Assembly (NCBI GenBank): GCA_026120035.1
Contig: JALRME010000008.1
Coordinates: 558,001 to 622,000 of the forward strand
Origin: Coleophoma eucalyptorum
Lineage: Eukaryota > Ascomycota > Leotiomycetes > Helotiales > Dermateaceae
DNA: 64,000 nucleotides
Direction: 5' to 3'
Part shown: piece after piece, positions 63,414 to 64,000 of the stretch
How the letters are laid out: the number at the start of each line of letters is the position of its first letter
Position numbering within the stretch: position 1 is the first letter of the stretch
Program-made: the position numbers and the translations under genes
The notes under the pieces: generated by a model
Told to the model about the DNA's origin: nothing
Seen by the model: only the letters and a program-made list of their open reading frames with translations
The model's database searches: none

Positions 63414-64000
63414 TCTGAATGCAAGCAATTCGGGAAGAAGGTGGATGAATCAGCGTATGGGGTATTGGATTATGATGGGCAGAGGTTCTGGTGGTGACAA
63501 ATTTGATCAAAAGTAGCAGCTGCAATTGGGAACGGTTTTAGTCATAGTATATTAGTAAAGCCATTATATCACTCTGTATGCATGAAAATTAACATTCTAG
63601 TATTGACATAATATTCACGAGTTATAATCCTTGAACTTTAATTGTTCTGGAGTTTGCATTTTTATGCAACAGGTCGTAAATTCCCGAGCCCTATGAACTG
63701 TGCTGAAATCCGGGGAGTATGTAGCCATACCGCGGTTACCACATGTAAGTGGACCTTTCAGGCAGTCCCCACTTCACTTCCACGTAATAGATGCATATCT
63801 AATTAATGCGGTATCGCAAATACTGTTTTTTACAAGATATATGTGTTTTACTGTTAATATTTCAATAATAAGAAAATCACATGAGAGTGTTCAAATTGCA
63901 AGTTAATATTCTTAATTTTGGTTGCCACTACCTGATGTCTTGAAACACCACAGTACTAGGAACTAGAATAAGAAATTAAATGTCTATCTAAATTACATGC
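63414..64000. other. Intergenic to window end, nothing recognised
   Basis: AT-rich 3' flank of the CFEM-like gene. A 68-codon frame at 63700-63906 has no motif. Confidence 0.4.

Overview
The window is from a filamentous ascomycete (Pezizomycotina; the gene set would suit a leotiomycete, but that is a guess). The evidence is many short GT-AG introns of about 45-110 nt, Zn2Cys6 regulators with Fungal_trans domains, HET-domain and STAND-type incompatibility proteins, a CFEM-like GPI protein and an NCS1 permease. No tRNA, rRNA, CRISPR array, intact transposon or PKS/NRPS backbone was seen. Around 27 protein genes can be read through their introns.

Layout. 0.8-3.0 kb: a broken HET gene. 3.2-13.5 kb: NCS1 nucleobase-type permease, GMC oxidoreductase, extended SDR reductase, a small Dabb-fold protein and an alpha/beta hydrolase. 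The two intergenic stretches around the Dabb gene carry matching palindromes (CCGAT-N3-ATCGG). 14-18 kb: a degenerate coding-like patch, then a long low-complexity protein with a STAND-type N-terminal domain and a conserved C-terminal module. 19.8-24.2 kb: Zn2Cys6 regulator 1 and flavin monooxygenase LLM1 (bacterial-luciferase-like, NtaA/DszA type). 25.0-28.0 kb: an intact HET-NB-ARC-TPR NOD-like receptor. 28.6-34.6 kb: CYP504-like P450, HSL-type esterase and a Baeyer-Villiger monooxygenase of 4-hydroxyacetophenone-monooxygenase type. 34.8-44.5 kb: Zn2Cys6 regulator 2 (paralogue of regulator 1), an atypical alpha/beta-hydrolase-fold protein, a dienelactone hydrolase divergent from a second Baeyer-Villiger monooxygenase, and a third regulator-like protein without a zinc cluster. 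45.3-49.4 kb: two SDRs and a beta-trefoil-like protein. 50.4-56.6 kb: LLM2, LLM3 and a second atypical hydrolase. 58.6-63.4 kb: MFS sugar porter, a conserved small protein and a CFEM-like GPI protein.

Taken together this looks like an accessory catabolic or modification region built by repeated local duplication: three LLM monooxygenases, two GHHTG hydrolase-fold proteins, two BVMOs and two sister regulators. Oxygenases sit beside hydrolases, which fits ring or ester cleavage of imported aromatic or heterocyclic compounds. An NLR immune-type receptor sits in the middle. Three points deserve most attention. The paired hydrolase-fold proteins lack both the nucleophile Ser and the catalytic His. 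The palindromes flanking the Dabb gene look like an operator. The LLM/hydrolase/regulator duplication interrupted by the NLR may be an uncharacterised pathway. All functional statements come from motifs read by eye; no database search was run.
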